DNA of 64,000 bases from Aporhodopirellula aestuarii (GCF_023701485.1 NZ_JAMQBK010000025.1:29828-93827), one strand, 5' to 3'; shown: positions 36,384-45,709, counted from the stretch's first letter. Notes: generated from the letters alone by a model not told the origin. A program made the numbers and translations.

Positions 36384-36586
36384 AGCAGGACGTCACCTAC
36401 TCGGCCGAGCAGGCCAGCGTTGTGTTAAAGGTTTCACCCGCCAAGGTCCGGTGGCTGATTCATCGGCGGTATCTCCGCGCCCGTCGTTTCACCACGTCCG
36501 ACGATGTCGTCATCGCACGCCTGGAACTGGCTCACTTCGGAATCGCCTTCGGCGTCCCAACCGGAATCTCTGGAGGACTGCGATGA
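36380..36586 (+). CDS. Small helix-turn-helix (excisionase-like) protein
   Basis: A 68-residue protein with a MerR/Xis-type layout: YSAEQASVVLKVSPAKVRWL for the helix-turn-helix and IHRRYLRARRF for the wing. It could be an excisionase working with the integrase or a transcription factor. ATGA overlaps on both sides couple it to csrA and the next gene. It is too short to tell the two roles apart, so the call is pattern-based. Confidence 0.65.
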   Translation: MKQDVTYSAEQASVVLKVSPAKVRWLIHRRYLRARRFTTSDDVVIARLELAHFGIAFGVPTGISGGLR

Positions 36587-37017
36587 CGCGGCGCGACCGT
36601 TGCCACCGCGAGCAAGCCACGTTGTTCGCGTTGATGGAATCCGCACCCACGCACCCGATCGCGCCACCGCGATCCGGGCAACTCGTTCGTGCCACGGATC
36701 CGGCGACCAGCGAAGCGGCGGCAGAACGATTGGTTCGATCGGGAGCCCATCGCAGCAACCTGCTCGATGCCTTAGCGCTCGTTCGACAAAACCCCGGTCG
36801 AACCGCATACGAACTCGACGCGATCGACGAAGCCAACAGCGGCAACGTTCGCGACAAGACAGACCGGCGAATCAGTCGCCGACTTTCGGAGCTTGCCGAC
36901 AAGGCGGCACCCGAGATTTTCAGAGGCAAGAAACGCGACTGCCACGAAAAAGGATCGCCATGCGCGACATGGTGGCCCATCGAAATGTACGACCAAATCA
37001 CCAGGAATTCCCAATGA
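36583..37017 (+). CDS. Phage-type winged-helix protein
   Basis: A 144-residue soluble protein. It contains the VRATDPATSEAAAERL pattern found in many phage proteins before a winged helix, then LLDALALVRQNPGRTAYEL with a helix-turn-helix shape and RRISRRLSELADKAAPEIF. DNA binding is likely. The ATG at 36583 overlaps the previous stop (ATGA) and its own stop overlaps the next start. The exact function is unknown. Confidence 0.62.
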   Translation: MTRRDRCHREQATLFALMESAPTHPIAPPRSGQLVRATDPATSEAAAERLVRSGAHRSNLLDALALVRQNPGRTAYELDAIDEANSGNVRDKTDRRISRRLSELADKAAPEIFRGKKRDCHEKGSPCATWWPIEMYDQITRNSQ

Positions 37018-37277
37018 CCATGCAACTGCAAAAGACCGACGACATGCCCGACGCACTCAACAACACCGACTCACCACGCGACACCAACGGTCGGTGCCTC
37101 GTCCCCGGTGCAATGTATTTGTTCTCCCGTCGGGGCCGCGCCAAGACCGAGAACGTCATCGCCCAGCACGACTACGAAAACGACGAGTGGATCCTTGTTC
37201 CCGTCGACCGCCCCCGTGACCGCCAGCCCTGGAACACGTTCCCCGATCCCGACGAGGTCAAATTCAAACGCGTTTAA
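37014..37277 (+). CDS. Hypothetical 87-residue protein
   Basis: Starts MTMQLQKTDDMPDALN, overlapping the previous stop. It is acidic at first and then has GAMYLFSRRGRAKTENVI and DEWILVPVDRPRD, a pattern of strands. No motif is recognised. It is inside the coupled operon of the element. Confidence rests on coupling and codon use. Confidence 0.55.
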   Translation: MTMQLQKTDDMPDALNNTDSPRDTNGRCLVPGAMYLFSRRGRAKTENVIAQHDYENDEWILVPVDRPRDRQPWNTFPDPDEVKFKRV

Positions 37278-37341
37278 CACGCTGGCTGTCCACCGCCCCG
37301 AAACTAATCAACCGCACCCAAACCGTACGAAGGCTGCCCCC

Positions 37342-37635
37342 ATGGGAGTGATCACCAGCTCACGTCGCATCAGTGACAAGTCACGCCGTGAACTCGCGCA
37401 GATCATCGCCAAGTATGGAGGTGACCTGTTCCGGTTTGTCAGCACCAAGACGACCGATCGGATCGAAACATCCGACGGGTTTGTGGGGGCCACGATCAGC
37501 CGGTGCCACGACGGCATCGCCTGGCACGTCGACGGTCCCGATTCGTTTCCCGGCAGCCGCGGCGACGGACCGACGCGAGAAGCCGCCGTCCGAATCCTCT
37601 GTGTCTTGCTCAGTCGGAGGGCCAGCCGGCTGTGA
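37342..37635 (+). CDS. Hypothetical 97-residue protein
   Basis: Starts MGVITSSRRISDKSRREL, with GATISRCHDGIAWHVDGPDS in the middle and a helical end (PTREAAVRILCVLLSRRAS). No family is recognised. It is 64 bp after the previous gene and overlaps the next start by one base (TGATG). It may be part of the replication or regulation module of the element. Confidence 0.55.
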   Translation: MGVITSSRRISDKSRRELAQIIAKYGGDLFRFVSTKTTDRIETSDGFVGATISRCHDGIAWHVDGPDSFPGSRGDGPTREAAVRILCVLLSRRASRL

Positions 37636-38711
37636 TGAACGAGTCCACCCATCCCCTGCTCGATGAGATCGACGAACGCAACCGCCTCGATGCGCTGCGT
37701 CGTCGCGCCTGCGCCCGTCGCTGCGAAGCGATGGAACGTGCGCTCGTTGAAACCGGGTTCGCCAAAGGGACCTCGTACTGGTCCGTTGCCATGTTAATCA
37801 CCCGCATCAGCAGCGACTGGGAACCACTGCAGCGGTCACTCGATGACTTGGCCAGCGACAAGGCGATCGCCACGACAACCAACTGCCTCACGTCACGCAA
37901 ACGCATCGTCCGTCGCGCCCTTCACGAGCTCGCGTCCTACGGACTGATCCGATTCGAAATCACCGATGGAGCCAAGCGACGTCGCACCCGACGCGAATCC
38001 AACTTGTGGATCGAGCTCAACCGAGCGGGAATCGAAGGGAAGGAATCGCTCGAGAACTGGAGCCGAGATGCGGACAACGCGGCGGACACTCAGGCGGACA
38101 AAACCCGGACAACGCAAGAGACAGCGGAGCGGACAACCGACGGACAACGCGGCGGACAACCCACCGTTCTCTCTTTATACCTTCCCTTAGATGCCCAAGA
38201 ACCCGTTTCCCCGTCACCCTCCGAAACCAAACCCGAAGCCAAACCCGACGCGAAACCCCAAACGAAAACCGAGACGACGACGACGGAAGTTTTTGATTCC
38301 GTTTTCAAACCATTGAAGGACGCCGGCGTCGAACGGGTTCGAGCGTTGATCAACGAATCCAAGCGGTGTGGCGTCTCACCCGACGAGCTCGCCGACGCCG
38401 CCTACGTCGCCGCGTACACCCCCGGCCTCACCGGCGGCGCGATCTTCGACTACGTCCGCAGCGGCGGATGGCCGGTCTCCGGAGTGCGATCGGCCGAGCA
38501 TATCCGCAACGAGCGAGCGACACGGAGCCATGCGATCCGCAAGTCCGTCGCGGCCGACGCGGCTCGATCCGGCAAAGCGATCCCCGATTGGTACATCGCC
38601 GCCGTCACCGCCAGACGATTGATCGAGCGCAATCTCGACGAGTTCGTCACCCCCGACGAACGTCAGGCACTCCACCGATTGGAATTAAAAGAGAGCAAGT
38701 CCGCAGTATGA
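37635..38711 (+). CDS. Replication-initiator-like winged-helix protein
   Basis: A 358-residue protein. The N-terminal part (about 10-140) holds a winged-helix region: SRKRIVRRALHELASYGLIRF. A low-complexity linker (about 145-235) is rich in Thr, Asp, Gln and Lys-Pro repeats (PEAKPDAKPQTK). A C-terminal helical domain contains DELADAAYVAAYTPGLTGGAIFDYVRSGGW. This plan resembles the replication-associated DNA-binding proteins of phages, which have an N-terminal winged helix and a C-terminal partner-binding domain. Specific function is inferred only. It ends the operon; a family B repeat follows 13 bp downstream. Confidence 0.6.
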   Translation: MNESTHPLLDEIDERNRLDALRRRACARRCEAMERALVETGFAKGTSYWSVAMLITRISSDWEPLQRSLDDLASDKAIATTTNCLTSRKRIVRRALHELASYGLIRFEITDGAKRRRTRRESNLWIELNRAGIEGKESLENWSRDADNAADTQADKTRTTQETAERTTDGQRGGQPTVLSLYLPLDAQEPVSPSPSETKPEAKPDAKPQTKTETTTTEVFDSVFKPLKDAGVERVRALINESKRCGVSPDELADAAYVAAYTPGLTGGAIFDYVRSGGWPVSGVRSAEHIRNERATRSHAIRKSVAADAARSGKAIPDWYIAAVTARRLIERNLDEFVTPDERQALHRLELKESKSAV

Positions 38712-38724
38712 AACTCTCCAAAAA

Positions 38725-38836
38725 CTTCACCCTCCCCCCGGGAGGGTCGAGCGAAGCGAGGGGAGGGCCGGGCACAAACCCAACACTCACCCTCCCCGGC
38801 CCGAAGCGGGCCGACCCTCCCGAAGGGAGGGTGAAG
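38725..38836. repeat. Family B repeat, copy 1 (112 bp)
   Basis: Element with terminal inverted repeats CTTCACCCTCCC and GGGAGGGTGAAG and internal inverted segments. It follows a gene end directly. Copies 2 and 3 at 48803 and 52123 are in the opposite orientation. Confidence 0.8.
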
Positions 38837-38906
38837 CAAACCGCACGACCCCATTCGCCCCCAATCACCAATGTCATTTCAGCAACCAAGTCCCCAGGAG
38901 ACCATC

Positions 38907-39512
38907 ATGAATCGATGCAAGATTGAATCCCGATCCAACGTCGTCGTGGTCGACGCGATCCGCGATGGCGACCTGCTCGGGTTCGCCCACGTGGTTCCAT
39001 GGCGAGACGGAGTGTTCGTGTGTCGGTTGCAAGTCAAGATCGAACATCGACGCCAGCGAGTCGGCACCGAGATCATGCGATGCATCCTCACCGAACACGG
39101 CGACCGTCCCATCTACCTGCACCCCGCTCCCTTCAACGGCGAGCCCATGGACACCAATCAACTCACCGCTTGGTACCAACGTCTCGGTTTCGAACCTTGT
39201 CCGCTCGACGTGGGCACCGCCCCGATCCTCCGCTACCAAGAACCCGAGCGAATGGACCGCTCACAACTTCGACACCTCCTCGTCGAAGCCATGGCCGACC
39301 CCGATCACAAGGCCGTCACGATCACCTACCGATCCAAGCAGCACGTCCTCACCACACGCACCATCAGCCCCATCCGCTTCGAACCCGCCGGCACCGTCCT
39401 AGCAACCTGCTGCGGCCGAGGCGAACCCCGCAAATTCACCTTCGATCAAATCATCACAGCAGAAAAGCGTGATGCGAGTGACGTGTTGATGCCGGAAGGA
39501 GTGGATAGCTAG
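38907..39512 (+). CDS. GNAT acetyltransferase-like protein with WYL-like tail
   Basis: A 201-residue protein. The N-terminal domain (about 1-110) has the GNAT pattern: LQVKIEHRRQRVGTEIMRCI with the acetyl-CoA-binding RRQRVGT loop, and the end segment AWYQRLGFEP. A second domain (about 125-190) resembles the WYL-type fold, with KAVTITYRSKQHVLTTRT and SPIRFEPAGTVLATC. The ATG at 38907 follows AGGAG by 6 bases and is chosen over 38871. A combination of acyltransferase and a ligand-sensing or nucleic-acid-binding domain would be unusual. The WYL part is less certain than the GNAT part. Confidence 0.65.
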   Translation: MNRCKIESRSNVVVVDAIRDGDLLGFAHVVPWRDGVFVCRLQVKIEHRRQRVGTEIMRCILTEHGDRPIYLHPAPFNGEPMDTNQLTAWYQRLGFEPCPLDVGTAPILRYQEPERMDRSQLRHLLVEAMADPDHKAVTITYRSKQHVLTTRTISPIRFEPAGTVLATCCGRGEPRKFTFDQIITAEKRDASDVLMPEGVDS

Positions 39513-40194
39513 CCGAGTAGTATCAGTACTCCATAGCCTTGGAGTGGAAACAAGCCGGACTCTTTCTCTGCAATTTCTAGGTCATCATTCCATTTTGCGC
39601 GAGATGCATGTGTTGCATTGCTCAATCTTCGCAATTTTCCCTGTATGGGCACTAGTTGCAAATATTTGGAGATCGATCAGGTTGCTTCTTGAGCGTGCGA
39701 TCAAGCTCCACGTCATCTGTGTGCGATAATACCTTTAGGGCAAGCATTTGGCAGTGCTTTTGAGAAACGTTTGCTGCAAACGTGGGGCATTTCGGAAGCG
39801 AACACTGCCAACTGTTTTGGCGATTTCTGCGCCCGTTGTGACTAAAAGGGTGTTTGGTTTTCTATTGAGACCGACGCTTTTAAGGCACACGGGCCAGAAC
39901 GCCTTTCTCGCTTATGCAGCAAAGAACTGTGTGTCACCTTTTATGGCTGCAGTCGTCGCGTCGTAGTGAAAAAAAGCGACGGAATTCTTTTAAGGTCGTG
40001 CGTCGCCTTGAACCCTCTATACAATGGTCAGTGCAGCGGCACAGAGTTCATCGACCGCTCACAATTGTCATATCAAAGTAATTGCGCGACTGTTGATTTG
40101 TGCAGTGTGTTACCTGAGCACCAATAGAATTTTCCTGATGAATAACGACGCACTCGAGCGTGGAGAACAACATTTCATCCGTACTGAGCAGTGG
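39513..40194. other. Long AT-richer gap without a recognised gene
   Basis: About 680 bp. Frames of 61 and 72 residues at 39544 and 39748 lack motifs and are not supported. The stretch looks AT-richer than the flanking genes. I see no repeats or hairpins worth naming. Confidence 0.4.
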
Positions 40195-42873
40195 ATGACG
40201 TCATTTTTGTCGATTCTTCTCCTCGTCGTGCTATGCCACGACGTTGCTGCGCAGCAGACAGTTAGTGAAGTTGAGCAGACAAACGCTCCTATCGCGACGG
40301 CCAGCAGTTCAGAATCGGGCAGTTTGAAGTTCCAATTCAGTGAAGCGGCATGGCCAGACGTGTTGCGCTGGTTTGCCGATGAGGCTGGACTGGCATTGGA
40401 CATGACAAATGTTCCCGATGGCACATTTAACTATGTCGACAATGAATCTCACACGGTCCGAGAGGCGATCGATATTCTCAACGGGTATCTGCTTCCACGC
40501 GGGGTTGTTCTCTTGCGACGTGACCAATTCCTGGTTTCGATCGCGACGGATGACCCCAACCTCGCAAACATGGTCCCTACGATCAGTTTGGAAGAGCTGG
40601 CCGAGCGTGGCGAAAACGAACTACTGCGAATTGCCGTTCCGCTTTCCGGATTCGAATTGGGGCCGGTAGCCGAGCAATTGCGAGGCATCCTTGGTGCGAA
40701 GGGGGTCGCGTTACCTGTCGACTCATCGGATTCGATCGTTCTGCAAGGTTTCGGTAACAGTCTTCGAACGGCCGTCGAGTTGATACGTCGTTCCGTAGCC
40801 CCACCGTCCGACGAGAAACTTACTTTCCGTTCATTCCCACTTCGGCACATCGCAGTCGGAGAAGCTGAGCGTCAGATCCAATCTCTCATCGGTCTCGGAC
40901 AGAACCCCTTTCAAGCGTCCATGATGCGCAGACAACGCGAGTATGATCGCCGATCGCGTGGGCGGGACGACAACGAGGAACGAGAAGACAGTTCGCCGAA
41001 TCCTCTGGTTGCAAACTTGGCAATGAACATGAAGGTGTCTTCATTGCGGCACACCAACAGCCTCTTGGTCACCGCGACCCCCGCGGGAGTCGAACTGATC
41101 GAACAGATGCTCGAGTCGATCGATGTGCCCTCGGTGAAGTCGCCCGACACCCTCTTCGCCATGGGGGGGCCGGTGCTTCGCGTTTACACCGTGGACAATG
41201 CGGATGAAGACGACGTCGCCGAAACCATTGAGTCCGTCATCCCCGGCGTCGTGATCAACGAGGACGGACGCAACAACTCCATCCATATTTTTGCCACAGA
41301 GGAAGAGCACCGCGAAGTCGAAACACTGATCAACACAATTGATTCCGGTGGCATTGGCGATGGTGTCGAGGTCATCTCGCTTACTCGTTCCAATCCCGCT
41401 GAAATTACAGGGATGCTAGAACAGTTGTTTTCGAACGAAGACCGCGACGACCGACCGTCTATCTCGCCAGGATTGCGGACTCGATCGATCGTCGTCCGCG
41501 GCACATCGGCACAGCTCGGCGAAATCCGCAAGGCACTGGCGTCGCTCGGCGAAGGTCCCGACGCCGTCAAGCACTCAATGACCGGCGGTGGTCCGGTCCG
41601 GCGCCTTCGAGTTGGTGACAAAAATAGAGCGAAACGCATCGCGAGCTTTGTAAAGGAGTTGCTCCAGGATGACTCTCAGTATGGCGACAGCGTTCGTGTA
41701 ATCACGCCCGACGCAACCATCGACGGTGATCAGCAACCCAGCATCATCCGTAGAGATCGATCAGATCAACGCAATTCCGATACGATGCACCATCGTCCTC
41801 GATTCAACAACCGCGAAGCCTTTGCGCCATCGGACCACCGAATGGAAGCGAAGAGTCGTTCGAGCGAAAGCGACTTGGCGTCGGTGATCGCCGACATTCA
41901 GACAGACGCAAACATTCTGCCGACGTCGTTCACACGCTTTCAAGTCGCGGAATCGCCCATGCAGTCGCAACGTTTTGTGTCGGACCAGTACTCGAGAAAC
42001 CCAATCACGATTGAAATCGAGGGCGACGACATTCTGATGTATTCAGACGATGAGACGGCGTTGGATGAAATTGAGTCCATCATTCGTGACCTGATCAAGC
42101 AACTGCCTTCCCGAAAACAATGGAACGTTTTCTACCTCCGGGCCGCGCCCGCCGATGTGACCGCTCAAACGTTGGTCGACCTCCTGCGAGCCAACAATTT
42201 CACCGAAACCTATTTAGGGGTTGGGCCGGAGTACGAACTCGATTCAGGCATTCCTACTACAATGCGAATCGTTCCAGACGCACGAACGAATGCACTTTTT
42301 ATCAGCGGTCCATCGGATCAAGTTGATCGTGCTGCGGAACTGATTCGCTTCCTCGACACCACTGACCTGCCTGCTTCGCTTCGCGATCGCCTACCTCGCA
42401 CAATCGAATTGCAATACGCCGATGCGACCACAATCGCGGGCCTAGTTCGCGAACTGTTCAAGGACTTGTTGGTTGACCCCAATGCGGTGCGAAGATCTAG
42501 TCGGGACCGAGATCGTGATGATGACCGCGATGATAATGACGAGGTTAGTGTCGTTTCGGCGACACCGGTCAATGCCCCAGGCCTACGTCCGTCCGGGATC
42601 CAATTGACGGTCGCGGTCGATGAGAATGCCAATGCATTGCTAGTCGCCTGCAACGACCAAATCTTTGAACAGATTAAATCTGTCGTGGCAGCTCGCGATC
42701 AAGCAGCAAAAGAAAACGAGCCTGTCACTAGCGTCATCTCGGTCTCTCCAGCGATAGCTCCGTATTTGCAAAACATGTTGTTGCAGGACCAACCGCAGGT
42801 TCGAACGACGAATGAATCGGAACGGCAACGACAACGGGGACGTTCTAGAAACACGAGGCCTGGTCGGGATTAA
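40195..42873 (+). CDS. Secreted protein with secretin-N-type (NolW-like) repeats, no pore domain
   Basis: An 892-residue exported protein. The ATG at 40195 begins a good signal peptide (MTSFLSILLLVVLCHDVAA) and is preferred over 40024. The mature region has secretin N-terminal domain-like repeats: LRHTNSLLVTATPAGVELIEQ, RTRSIVVRGTSAQLGEIRKA, ARTNALFISGPSDQVDRAAEL and AVDENANALLVACNDQIFEQ, each with the strand-turn-helix of the NolW fold. The secretin C-terminal beta-barrel, with its VPxLGxxPxxGxLF-like signature, is not seen, so it does not form a pore alone. The linkers are rich in charged residues. Such planctomycete proteins are common and uncharacterised. Confidence 0.8.
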   Translation: MTSFLSILLLVVLCHDVAAQQTVSEVEQTNAPIATASSSESGSLKFQFSEAAWPDVLRWFADEAGLALDMTNVPDGTFNYVDNESHTVREAIDILNGYLLPRGVVLLRRDQFLVSIATDDPNLANMVPTISLEELAERGENELLRIAVPLSGFELGPVAEQLRGILGAKGVALPVDSSDSIVLQGFGNSLRTAVELIRRSVAPPSDEKLTFRSFPLRHIAVGEAERQIQSLIGLGQNPFQASMMRRQREYDRRSRGRDDNEEREDSSPNPLVANLAMNMKVSSLRHTNSLLVTATPAGVELIEQMLESIDVPSVKSPDTLFAMGGPVLRVYTVDNADEDDVAETIESVIPGVVINEDGRNNSIHIFATEEEHREVETLINTIDSGGIGDGVEVISLTRSNPAEITGMLEQLFSNEDRDDRPSISPGLRTRSIVVRGTSAQLGEIRKALASLGEGPDAVKHSMTGGGPVRRLRVGDKNRAKRIASFVKELLQDDSQYGDSVRVITPDATIDGDQQPSIIRRDRSDQRNSDTMHHRPRFNNREAFAPSDHRMEAKSRSSESDLASVIADIQTDANILPTSFTRFQVAESPMQSQRFVSDQYSRNPITIEIEGDDILMYSDDETALDEIESIIRDLIKQLPSRKQWNVFYLRAAPADVTAQTLVDLLRANNFTETYLGVGPEYELDSGIPTTMRIVPDARTNALFISGPSDQVDRAAELIRFLDTTDLPASLRDRLPRTIELQYADATTIAGLVRELFKDLLVDPNAVRRSSRDRDRDDDRDDNDEVSVVSATPVNAPGLRPSGIQLTVAVDENANALLVACNDQIFEQIKSVVAARDQAAKENEPVTSVISVSPAIAPYLQNMLLQDQPQVRTTNESERQRQRGRSRNTRPGRD

Positions 42874-42912
42874 GGGGAAAGGTGACCGACCCTTTTCGGG
42901 TTCGATACCTTA
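42874..42912. repeat. Degenerate family C palindrome
   Basis: GGGGAAAGGTGACCGACCC followed by TTTTCGGGTTCGATACCTTA directly after the previous stop codon. It resembles the GGTGTCCGACACC hairpins at 43630 and 44813 and may act as a terminator. Confidence 0.5.
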
Positions 42913-43006
42913 ATTACTGGAGATTGTACCAAGGCCATGGCCCGTTGCCAAAGAGCCAAGGTGTGCCCGAACAGCCTCAGCGTAAAAACCATATTGTCCG
43001 CCGGTC

Positions 43007-43441
43007 TTATGTTGAAACGGCATTGAAGTCGTGAGGGATTGCATCACGTTGAGGCAGGCAAGCGATCAATGCCAATGCCAGCATGGCCATCGGGGCAATG
43101 ACGATCCATGATCGGTGGTGATCCACGAACACGTGTGACAATTCCACGGCAAATGACAGCAAGCCGATCACGGAAAGGATGACGCCGAGTATGCCGGTGC
43201 GAACACGACCGTTGCGATATGCCAGCGTAAAACCGATAGCGCCGAATGCAAACGCAACGAGGTAGGTTAGTACTACTGCTGTCGAGTAGTCCGAAACATA
43301 GGGCGGTCCAAAACCGGAACGAAACGAGTAGCTGTAGAATGACCACTGTAGAGAGTGGCCCCCGAGCAGTGCCGTGAAAGCGGTGAAAGCAGTTGAAGCA
43401 AGCAGGATTAATGCAGCATGGATCGCGAGTAACATACGCAT
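43007..43441 (-). CDS. Four-helix membrane protein, unknown
   Basis: A 144-residue integral membrane protein with about four hydrophobic segments (MLLAIHAALILLASTAFTAF; AVVLTYLVAFAFGAIGFTLAY; ILGVILSVIGLLSFAVEL; WIVIAPMAMLALALIACL). The ATG at 43441 begins the first helix; the upstream extension to 43519 is hydrophilic and is not preferred. No motif suggests transport or enzyme function. Family C hairpins lie on both sides. Its position between a secreted protein and a TIR protein has no clear meaning. Confidence 0.65.
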   Translation of the reverse strand: MRMLLAIHAALILLASTAFTAFTALLGGHSLQWSFYSYSFRSGFGPPYVSDYSTAVVLTYLVAFAFGAIGFTLAYRNGRVRTGILGVILSVIGLLSFAVELSHVFVDHHRSWIVIAPMAMLALALIACLPQRDAIPHDFNAVST

Positions 43442-43848
43442 CAAGAAAGCTTCGTTGACAGGTTGTTCACGTGCAATTCGGGATATGGGTGGTGATCTTG
43501 GGAAAATTCGAGCGGACAACGGAAGGTTTTAAAAACACCGCCCAAAACGAAGCGGACGATGCTTGAGCTACGGAAAGTGTACCAAAGCGAGCCCGCGTTG
43601 CCAAACATGGAAGATGTGCTGGGCGAGGGAAAAGGTGTCCGGGAAAAGGTGTCCGACACCTTTTCGGGTTCGACACCTTTTCGGGTTCCAGGCGGCTAGG
43701 CGTCGGTGACACGCCTCCGATGTCCCTGGGGAATTTAGAACCGGTGCTGAGGACGGAACGACACGGCGACGTTGACGCTTCCGTCAACTAGAATCAGTGT
43801 CATGAATTCGAGCAATAGCAATAATTTGTTCAGCGGAGAGAAATAGCA
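43442..43848. repeat. Gap with family C palindromes
   Basis: No gene seen. 43630-43689 contains two GGTGTC arms and two GACACC arms forming nested hairpins (AAAGGTGTCCGGGAAAAGG... then TTCGACACCTTTTCGGG). The flank GTGTACCAAAGCGAGCCCGC at about 43577-43596 is similar to a flank of the copy at 42874. A short start-proximal region of the TIR gene follows. Confidence 0.6.
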
Positions 43849-44751
43849 GTGAAAGTATTTGTTAGTTGGTCAGGTAAACGAAGTCATCATATTGCGACCG
43901 CCCTACGGGATTGGCTGCCGAACGTACTCCAACCTGTGCGACCATTTATCTCGTCGCAAGACATCCTGAAAGGTGCACGCGGAAACGTCCAAATCACCAA
44001 AGAACTCGAAGAGGCGGTGGTCGGGGTAATCTGTCTCACGAATGAAAACTTGACGGCACCTTGGATCCTCTTTGAGGCGGGGGCTCTCTCTAAGCTCACG
44101 TCAGCATATGTCTGCACGTACCTCTACGATTTAGAACCTTCAGACATCGCACCGCCCTTGGGCCAATTTCAACACACGAGGTCCACGAAGAAAGAGACGT
44201 TTGCATTAGTCCAAACCATCAACGCCGAATTACCAGAAGCAAGTAGGCTTGGAGCAGATCGGTTACGAGACGCATTTGAAATTTGGTGGAGCAAACTTGA
44301 AACTAAACTAAGCGAGGTGCCACCAAAACCAGAAGAGGAAGAGAGCCCTCCAGAACGCACGGAACAAGACAAAATAGACGAACTGTTGGAACTCGTAAGA
44401 CGCCTTGGCTCGAATAGTTCAAATAGGAAAAACGATATAGTGGTTCAACTCGGCAGAGCAATATTCCATGGGCACAGCGTAGTGCCAGCGGAAAACGCAA
44501 AATGGTTCGAATGTACTATCGATATGCAAAAGCTGCCTGACGCTGCAGTGGTAGAGTTCATGGCTGCGGTAGTTGATATTAACGGAGTTGAGAACAGCCA
44601 CATTTTCGATCTCCGTCGCATGCAGGTTGATATTACGGGTCACTCCCTTGAAGAGGCGAGGCACAGTCTAGGTGAGTTGCGAACACTTGCGGGCTCCCAT
44701 GGCTTGGATTGCAGCGTCCGCCAAACAACAGTTGTCGGAGCCCAAGCGTAG
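43849..44751 (+). CDS. TIR-domain protein, candidate NADase immune effector
   Basis: A 300-residue protein. Residues 1-150 form a TIR domain: MKVFVSWSGKRSHHIATALR for the first strand and helix, ILKGARGNVQITKELEEA, the strand VGVICLTNENL and the APWILFEAGALSK segment with the candidate catalytic Glu76. In bacteria such domains often hydrolyse NAD+ or make cyclic ADP-ribose signals in antiphage defence. A charged linker (about 155-178) precedes a C-terminal domain (about 190-300) I cannot assign. The start is a GTG with GGAGAG upstream. It has no obvious partner gene beside it, so its trigger is unknown. The base use is AT-richer than the neighbours, suggesting acquisition. Confidence 0.85.
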   Translation: MKVFVSWSGKRSHHIATALRDWLPNVLQPVRPFISSQDILKGARGNVQITKELEEAVVGVICLTNENLTAPWILFEAGALSKLTSAYVCTYLYDLEPSDIAPPLGQFQHTRSTKKETFALVQTINAELPEASRLGADRLRDAFEIWWSKLETKLSEVPPKPEEEESPPERTEQDKIDELLELVRRLGSNSSNRKNDIVVQLGRAIFHGHSVVPAENAKWFECTIDMQKLPDAAVVEFMAAVVDINGVENSHIFDLRRMQVDITGHSLEEARHSLGELRTLAGSHGLDCSVRQTTVVGAQA

Positions 44752-44812
44752 GTAGTTCAATTGAGAAACTGAGACACCACGTGGCAACCAGGGAGTTGTT
44801 GTTGGGAAGGGG

Positions 44813-44833
44813 AAAGGTGTCCGACACCTTTTT
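44813..44833. terminator. Family C hairpin after the TIR gene
   Basis: AAAGGTGT, loop CCG, ACACCTTT followed by T residues. It is 61 bp after the TIR stop and could act as an intrinsic terminator in either direction. Confidence 0.5.
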
Positions 44834-45018
44834 GTGTTCCGAAGCAGATATCGAGATGACATTGTGAAGCCAGCAGAGCAACGTTAGGCAATTCACGACT
44901 CCGTCGAATAACGTTTGAAATCACGCGGTTGCGGCCAAGTGACTTCACCATCAGAAAATGCGCGATCCGCAACTCGCGTGCATTTCGTTGTTATCCGACA
45001 TTTTGGAGTATCGAACCG

Positions 45019-45675
45019 CTACATGGCTGTGACTAGCTTTTCGATGAGAGTAGCGACGCCATCTTGTGCTTCGTCAATGGATCTACGATGGCGGTCATCG
45101 CCAAACTCTTGATATTCAATCCCGATGTGGTGAATGTAGTCGTCCCCATTAACGCCAAGATAGAAAGAACAAGTCTTTATGTGAGGCACCAAGTGATTCA
45201 TGTGTTCCCGTACTCCTCCACTGTCGAATCCGAATTCACCCGATGAAGTAAGGATGACGAGCGTCTTGTCGGATAGAATCGGCTTGAGCGGAAAGTCTCC
45301 GCGATCAAGATCGAACGAGAAGGTCTTGTTGATGCGAATGACTTGGTCGAACCAGGCTTTCAGCGAAGAAGGCATGCCATAATTATACATCGGCGTACCA
45401 AGCAAAATGATGTCAGCAGCCGCAAGCTCTGCAATCAGGACATCCGAAAGCGTAAGCACTTTTGCCTGCTCTTCTGATCGGTCGGAAGGAGGTGTGAAAG
45501 CGCAGGCAATCCATTCTTCGGTCACGGGAGGAGGCGCGTCTCTGCCAACGTCGCGTTCGACGACCACGTCTTCCGGACGGTGTTTCAACCAGTTTCGCAC
45601 GAAATGCGAAGAGAGGCGCCGCGTAAGCGAACGCTCACCACGGGCGCTAGCGTCGATTTTGAGGATTGTCGTCAT
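45019..45675 (-). CDS. FMN-dependent NADH-azoreductase family protein
   Basis: A 218-residue flavodoxin-like quinone reductase. The start MTTILKIDASARGERSLTRRL includes the FMN phosphate-binding SARGERSLT loop, LLGTPMYNYGMPSSLKAWFDQ is the hallmark middle, and TSSGEFG follows. It reduces quinones or azo dyes with NADH and protects from oxidative stress. The ATG at 45675 is required by the fold, and the long upstream frame to 46320 is chance. A 41-bp-spaced direct repeat lies just upstream of the start and may bind a regulator. It is probably cargo rather than a structural element gene. Confidence 0.9.
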   Translation of the reverse strand: MTTILKIDASARGERSLTRRLSSHFVRNWLKHRPEDVVVERDVGRDAPPPVTEEWIACAFTPPSDRSEEQAKVLTLSDVLIAELAAADIILLGTPMYNYGMPSSLKAWFDQVIRINKTFSFDLDRGDFPLKPILSDKTLVILTSSGEFGFDSGGVREHMNHLVPHIKTCSFYLGVNGDDYIHHIGIEYQEFGDDRHRRSIDEAQDGVATLIEKLVTAM

Positions 45676-45709
45676 GGATTCTTGTCGGATAACTTGTTTT
45701 TCACCGTTC

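Noticed and set aside
39544..39966. Short frames in the 39.5-40.2 kb gap
   Set aside because: No motif, no ribosome site and no coding signal beyond being open.
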